DNA from: Lewinellaceae bacterium SD302 | GTDB taxonomy: Bacteria; Bacteroidota; Bacteroidia; Chitinophagales; Saprospiraceae | Length of the DNA: 64,000 nucleotides | NCBI GenBank assembly: GCA_002591745.1 | Contig: PDLQ01000007.1 | Coordinates: 156,791-220,790, forward strand | Direction of reading: 5' to 3' | Part shown: positions 63,101 to 64,000 of the stretch, one piece after another | Position numbering within the stretch: position 1 is the first letter of the stretch | How the letters are laid out: each line of letters starts with the position of its first letter | Translations under genes and position numbers: made by a program | Notes under the pieces: model-generated | Seen by the model: the letters and a program-made list of their open reading frames with translations, nothing else | Told to the model about the DNA's origin: nothing | The model's database searches: none

Positions 63101-64000
63101 GCTCCGGCGAGCATTGGTGACCAAGTCTTCCTGGACGAGGATGCCGACGGTATCCAGGACCCGCTGGAAGAAGGTATTCCCAACGTTGTGGTAAGCCTGA
63201 CGGACGAGAACGGCGATCCGGTATTGGATGCTGACGGTAACCCCGTTGCTTCTACGACTACCGACGCTGACGGTCTTTATGAATTTGACAATCTGGTTCC
63301 CGGTGACTACATCGTAGTCTTCGAAACACCGACCGGTTTCGATCCGAGCCCGGCCAACGAAGGTGGCGACGACACCGTCGACAGCGACAACGTAGGTGGC
63401 CAGACGGGTGTCATTAACCTGATCTCTGGAGAAGATGACGACACGAATGACGCCGGCTTCTACGAACCAGCGAGCATTGGTGATTACGTCTTCCTGGACG
63501 ATAACGGTGATGGTATCCAGGATCCGGTAGATGACGAAGGCATCGAAGGTGTCGTAGTAAGTCTGACGGACGAGAACGGCGATCCGGTATTGGATGCTGA
63601 CGGTAACCCCGTTGCTGCTACGACCACCGACGCTGACGGCCTGTACGAATTTGACAACCTGGTTCCCGGTGACTACATCGTAGTCTTCGAGACCCCGACT
63701 GGCCTTACGCCGAGCCCGGCCAACGAAGGTGGCGACGACACCGTCGACAGCGACAACGTAGGCGGCCAGACCGGCGTGATCAACCTGGAGTCCGGAGAGG
63801 ATGACGACACCAACGACGCTGGTTTCTACGAAACAGCCAGCCTTGGCGACTTTGTCTTCCTTGACGAGAATGCCAACGGTGTCCAGGACGGAGAGCCTGG
63901 CATCCAGGGCGTGACGGTCAACCTGTTGGTTGACGGCGTACAGGAAGCGACCACGACGACGAACGGTGCTGGTTTCTACCAGTTCAACGACCTGATTCCT
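51164..64000 (+). CDS. Giant modular adhesin-like surface protein (3' end outside window)
   Basis: One uninterrupted plus-strand frame from ATG 51164 to the window end gives 4279 residues with no stop; I checked the frame at a dozen places. The order of parts is as follows. A signal peptide (about 12-36) leads to a carbohydrate-binding-like domain (about 176-316, NPSFDVNGDHWQAGGG...FEFSVWGKN). Next comes a GEVED domain (about 586-763, DYGDAPASYGD...GWIDWNLDGDFD...EDGEVEDYLV), then SprB-like repeats (about 766-1206) and an unassigned module (about 1213-1403). Many Ig/PKD-like modules follow (about 1406-3623), including a duplicated unit of about 1030 residues, then SdrD_B-like domains from 3627 on. 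The C terminus, where a type IX sorting domain would lie, is outside the window. Exported, filament-forming adhesin is the inferred role. Confidence 0.9.
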   Translation, partial: MDNQTFTNFCSRSSFTLFLLLASLGLLTGQSISQSAAVQLNELRVVDYDVESPSICGAEDAAFLFQVNRELTGAVRMTAKFREDDPVTYTISSLDESERLRFGSLPAGQYNDLTLIDESTGAILFRQEGALFIDGGCSTGVGPSSFDELGIEVPLAPGDDGRPGEDPGTSRFTGCVGNHVQNPSFDVNGDHWQAGGGTVFVSSAQYYSFPYSLELDAPNSSASQSITTNIGPNQCFEFSVWGKNHSTAGYTSVGIDFLNANGTEISDMDTPIATNSGFNQYFLNGTTPAGTQQIRIWIFRDSDTNNDSWFDDFCFTTSCQAPIDGGTPPEDFAYGCDDGVQVDLYTSSVECSNTPQTYIAIPNSNEVFQVVVEVVFKNGAHPGSSIAVDAGNGNSYLLNEVDIAGNSPNVRVYRGLIPQGVSSVSYSNNAACTNGSTSNNGLQSLAAYAFRTTPIKRSSTGTFTTQSGYNNIRTFTIPVPTDNFQRDMEIQVPISELTTDGRYLTLTAKIGGVEVAEETIFGPPSGTCCIAVVTLPLTDVAGSVSSITLEIDTRNDQWPGSPTLNGQSYVLAGIVYADVMCPVLGSDYGDAPASYGDICYIVANGDAGMLETKLGQNIDAEDGQQNSVNANGDDTNGKADEDGVNFIGGTDFEAGTTKQIEISWTSNDFEGHIFGWIDWNLDGDFDSDEVVVDNFIVGSNNNKITGTHTFNVNVPDFAACGTNNTYARFTINSDVNEAGPTGIFCNTNNAAEDGEVEDYLVNLTVTPPTVTVTGETGPICAPEQVTISAQGAGGMAPYTYSWNNGLGNGQNKNVTPLVTTTYTVTVTDANGCTSTGNITVEVLPYFDNGGEIAASQTGCSPYDAQVLTSVSLPSSTNGATGTPEFLWLKSTGDCTPPVVGNMGDWVAIPNTDSPTYDPGVLTETTCFIRCSRVLEDNCPEYLGESNVITITVNPEVNVTVTGTDANCDENDGSLTASVSGGAAPFSYDWSNGGSTQTITGLAIGNYSVTVTDSNGCTDTANGTVGGIENLTDGGTIEGEQSNCGAFNPAPLTSVTLPSGGTESQTIQYIWLSTTGDCTPPTTANMGDWVEIPGATATEYDPGTISQTTCYIRCARRDGCELYLGESNVITLSVYPPVNVSVTGTNSSCDDDDATATATVSGGTAPFTFAWSNGGTTATISQLSTGTYTVTVTDANDCTDEASVNVSNTSSPLAVITCEADPIVNRTASNTQGDCNSNNYAFFLSGLTSNYSGESRYSVENGIFAENANGTARYTGSFVNNADANVSFDFDIIFKGRTFDAPAGSPKENSLCIGDVDNSDWYYYPNYSGVLTGTNDLAGGAIRVSHRTGAESFQVGTGANLNQANEFGASGWFELTVSSQPTSGGGFTSNNFGDFNFNLSGESVTEGDNECLVICAGESTTISANGSQGTAPYTYAWSTGQSGQTITVSPGSTTTYTVTVTDANGCTATDNATVTVNPLPNAHINSDDPVCSGETVTFTADDAGVGATYNWTFGDNASPSVATGIGPHVVTYTLPIDQTGNGTATATLNVTSADGCAASDTEHVTIYDILEITSIESTNPNCGLDNGTITISFVDNPDRSAIDFSINGVDGPYVSVNDNTGSYTFVNLGAGSFDLYARWGNDECPIDLEDVVLNDEDGPGVVASDDESICEGGTVTLNADASGGTGTITYVWMPGNLSGANVNVSPAATTTYTVTAADENGCEATDQVTITVADDPEVTIVADGSDICEGGNITFTSTVTGGLDCQEVRWQFRPGTSGTFVSAGPDGATLTTGSELAPGTYQFRARYICNGTGCDNDNSNIVTINVAELPEVTIVISDDVLCLGETATLTSTVTGGLDCDPVDWVIREANGGPVVATGEGATFAVPTNLSAGDYVAMAMYDCSGEACGTADATPVNFTVKPDPVADVADITICAGDEGTLTVTTSVGDAPFTYAWEDNSSTATTATYGPLNTTTAYEVTVTDANGCVTIAEGTINVTPNPVAEITALPGNECEGTEYEFVATNAGAGATYSWDFGDNATPATATGIGPHTVVYTTDGPTVQNNTTATLVVTKDNCEATDTENVTVRPEPEVTVTAENDPTFCLGSNGSIELSVVLPAGTGFQISLDGGDTYEDCGQTIFTGLSSGTYSIVVRYCNEDCPYDVTTVVLEDPLAPTAEINGPAEVCQEDSEMNAEAVFTATNAGLLATYSWNFGAGATPQTSNQQNPGPVTYASSGNKTVTLTVTRLGCSASDVFTLTVNERPVADAGDDESICLDASAVLEASATGGEAPYTYAWSTGATTAEITVTPTTLGVTTYTVTVTDANGCTDTDEVDVTVNGLPVPDVSDDITICLGESHTFIIEGIEGGQAPFTYEWSLTLGGAVFSTDDQITVSPTDLGTTNYYLKVTDANGCFERDIAMVEVVPNPEVSVEAETICIGETATLEAMASGGNGTFTYEWSANAGSVTTASVDVNPVVTTTYSVTVTSTYISMDGGVTNCTDETDVTVTVNPLPVAEINEDAPVCSGETVTFTATDAGAGASYIWNFGANASPATATGAGPHVVTYTLPVSQNGNGTATVSLDVESAAGCEANDEVTITIYDTPEVTDVSSTNPTCGEDNGTITITFADNPDRASIEFSLNGAAGPYTQVDDNAGSYTFTDLDAGNYDLYVRWGNGECPIDIEDVNLSDENAPTVEASEDESICEGGTVTLNAEASGGTGTITYVWMPGGLQSSSVDVSPTATTTYTVTATDENGCEATDQVTITVVDDPAISIELDLDNVCEDGTITVTSTTSGGLDCNSVVFEGRPVGAADWGPAGTGPITQVGPGLAPGDYEIRATYSCGGEGCDDMTTDPIVYTITPDPVVTISIDDDVLCLGETATLTSTVTGGLDCDPVDWVIREANGGPIVATGEGATFAVPTNLSAGDYVVMAMYDCSGEACGTADATPIDFTVKPDPVADVADITICAGDEGILTVTTSVGDAPFTYAWEDNSSTATTATYGPLNTTTAYEVTVTDANGCETIAEGTINVTPNPLAEITALPGNECEDYEYVFTATDAGAGATYNWDFGDNATPATATGIGPHTVVYSVAGTATVLETTATLVVMKDNCESTDTEDIRVLPEPVVTVEENDPTTCQGTDGELDFTVSVPAGESFQLSLDGGMTYETCDQTLFTGLTAGTYDIKVRYCAPDEFCTYDVTTVTLNDPDAPVAMISGTDEVCQEDSEMNMTATYTATDAGAGATYSWTFTADATPSATTGAGPITVTYATAGNKAVSLTVTRDGCDASDSFTTTVNERPIVDAGDDESICFDQSAELEATATGGEAPYTYAWSTGQTTAGITVTPTTLGVSIYTVTVTDANGCTDTDEVEVEVNSLPVPDVSDDITICLGESHTFIVEGVEGGEAPFTYEWSLTLGGAVFSTDDQITVTPTELGTTNYYLKVTDANGCFERDIAMITAEPAPEVTVAPQTICVGETATLVAMASGGNGVFTYQWGANAGDATTASINVMPTVTTVYSVTVTSTYTSSDGGVTNCTDVADVTVTVNENPVVEITTSEPDNAICAETEVSLNANITEGTPDYTIEWTINDDPTIVSMEASLDVSPSETTTYKVKITDANGCMDTDEVTITVDANLCARLGDFVFLDEDGDGIQDPGEEGINGVTVNLLDENDNVIATTTTVTNNGEDGFYEFTNLIPGVYSVEFITPGTLTPSPADQGGNDALDSDALAGGVTAPITLMEGEDNPTIDAGFYETASLGDFVFLDENANGIQDGEPGIQGVTVNLLIDGVQEATTTTNGAGFYQFTDLIPGVEYQVEFVAPFGFERSPQDANGNSQDTEDSDADETTGLSQIVVLASGENNPTIDAGFYETASIGDYVFLDENADGIQDPVNDEGIEGVVVSLTDENGDPVEDADGNIVASTTTDADGLYEFDNLVPGDYIVVFETPTGLVSSPANEGGDDTIDSDNVGGQTGVINLTSGEDDDTNDAGFYAPASIGDQVFLDEDADGIQDPLEEGIPNVVVSLTDENGDPVLDADGNPVASTTTDADGLYEFDNLVPGDYIVVFETPTGFDPSPANEGGDDTVDSDNVGGQTGVINLISGEDDDTNDAGFYEPASIGDYVFLDDNGDGIQDPVDDEGIEGVVVSLTDENGDPVLDADGNPVAATTTDADGLYEFDNLVPGDYIVVFETPTGLTPSPANEGGDDTVDSDNVGGQTGVINLESGEDDDTNDAGFYETASLGDFVFLDENANGVQDGEPGIQGVTVNLLVDGVQEATTTTNGAGFYQFNDLIP
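54800..55375 (+). other. Unassigned module of the giant protein
   Basis: About 190 residues between SprB-like and Ig-like parts: it begins after VSNTSSPLAVITCEADP and includes FFLSGLTSNYSGESRYSVEN, a GDVDNSDWYYYPNYSG stretch and ends FNFNLSGESV. It is rich in Asn, Gly and aromatic residues, predicted all-beta. It has no repeat partner elsewhere in the gene, and I do not recognise a family. Confidence 0.5.
55592..58681 (+). repeat. Tandem duplication in the giant gene, unit 1
   Basis: It starts at the codons for PLPNAHINSDDPVCSGETVTF and runs to just before PLPVAEINEDAPVCSGETVTF. Matching blocks are 3087-3090 bp apart along its length (for example LCLGETATLTSTVTGGLDCD at 56684 and 59771, PVADVADITICAGDEG at 56927 and 60014). 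Confidence 0.85.
57354..57370 (+). repeat. Possible motif copy in unit 1
   Basis: CTGCTACTTTG, GT, AGTC, encoding TATLVV. The paralogous site in unit 2 (60440) reads AGTA. It may be coincidence from the frequent Ala-Thr-Leu codons. Confidence 0.35.
58682..61770 (+). repeat. Tandem duplication in the giant gene, unit 2
   Basis: Second copy of the about 1030-residue unit. It keeps module order throughout, including the long GESHTFI...APFTYEWSLTLGGAVFSTDD block, with scattered substitutions and few indels. The following gene part (from ENPVVEITTSEPDNAIC) differs. Confidence 0.85.
59337..59352 (-). repeat. Possible motif copy antisense in unit 2
   Basis: Minus strand CTGCTACTTTG, A, AGTC, CACC. 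Unit 1 has unrelated bases at the same place with equal length, so the motif arose by substitution, not insertion. Confidence 0.45.
62042..64000 (+). repeat. Array of SdrD_B-like domains with 1443-bp higher-order period
   Basis: Six domain starts: 62042, 62396, 62744, 63110, 63473 and 63839 (348-366 bp apart). Each opens with (S/R)LGD/SIGD-x-VFLDE-x-A/G-x-GIQD, a calcium-loop-like acidic turn, and ends TIDAGFY or TNDAGFY. Domains 2 and 6 are nearly identical at DNA level and 1443 bp apart. Domains 3 to 5 are close copies of each other. It continues beyond the window. Confidence 0.88.

Noticed and set aside
51476..63124. Long minus-strand reading frames across the giant gene (up to about 480 codons, for example 57977-59431 and 56249-57307)
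   Set aside because: They mirror the repeats of the plus-strand frame, have low-complexity Ser/Thr/Val-rich products, and lack start signals. The plus frame is continuous and has clear domains.
1..64000. CRISPR array, tRNA, rRNA, integrase or transposase genes
   Set aside because: No direct repeats with regular unique spacers, no cloverleaf or rRNA-like stretches and no recombinase motifs were seen. The repeats present are in-frame protein repeats or short dispersed motifs.
62042..64000. The regular 348-366 bp repeats as a satellite or CRISPR-like DNA element
   Set aside because: Repeat lengths are multiples of three, the reading frame is kept and the units match SdrD_B-type domains, so they are protein-level repeats.

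Overview
The window looks like a chromosomal segment of a gliding, marine-type Bacteroidota, most like the Saprospiria (Lewinella and relatives). The evidence is internal: type IX secretion C-terminal domains of type A and type B, a PorP/SprF-family membrane protein, GEVED and SprB-like modules, a UpxY/NusG-type antiterminator, and repeated -7 promoter boxes of the Bacteroidota form TAnnTTTG or TAnnTTAG. I saw no rRNA, tRNA, CRISPR array, integrase or transposase gene. Genus and species are inference.

Layout. (1) Positions 1-19.9 kb, all minus strand, form one polysaccharide locus. In transcription order it holds a small outer-membrane protein, a NusG/UpxY antiterminator, a leader with tight hairpins, UDP-glucuronate 4-epimerase, UDP-glucuronate decarboxylase, a nucleotide-sugar dehydrogenase, a hexapeptide acyltransferase, a sulfotransferase, a Wza-like exporter, a Wzz-like protein and a UDP-sugar 4-epimerase. 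It continues with neuB, neuC, a methyltransferase-like gene, neuA, a GT-B-like gene, an ABC exporter and a second GT-B-like gene cut by the window start. The predicted product is an acidic, probably sulfated surface glycan containing a nonulosonic (sialic-type) acid. (2) 20.2-21.6 kb: an ECF sigma factor and a membrane-anchored TPR-like partner. (3) 21.7-26.2 kb: a second set of glycan genes (O-antigen polymerase/ligase, Wzz/GNVR protein, Wzx-like flippase) and a small membrane protein. (4) 26.3-38.3 kb: cell-surface and secretion genes (PorP/SprF, an 1786-residue PKD protein with a type B sorting domain, a starch-binding-like type A cargo, a metallo-beta-lactamase hydrolase, a large propeller/barrel protein). 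(5) 38.6-50.5 kb: mixed housekeeping and envelope genes (MacB-like permease, M3 peptidase, sialate O-acetylesterase, quinone oxidoreductase, two META lipoproteins, LpxL-like acyltransferase, MerR regulator, CdsA, ABC exporter). (6) 51.16 kb to the window end: one uninterrupted reading frame of at least 4279 residues, a giant modular adhesin-like protein whose C terminus lies outside the window.

The two most unusual signals are a dispersed short DNA motif and the internal architecture of the giant gene. The motif is TTGCTACTTTG followed after 1-2 bases by AGYC. The exact 11-base core occurs 11 times (both strands) and every one has the AGYC tail; there are five further near-copies. Copies lie just after stop codons, in intergenic gaps, and inside genes in several reading frames. 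Several form inverted pairs about 200 bp apart. The giant gene contains a tandem duplication of about 3.09 kb (about 1030 residues per unit) followed by an array of SdrD_B-like calcium-binding domains with a 1443-bp higher-order period.
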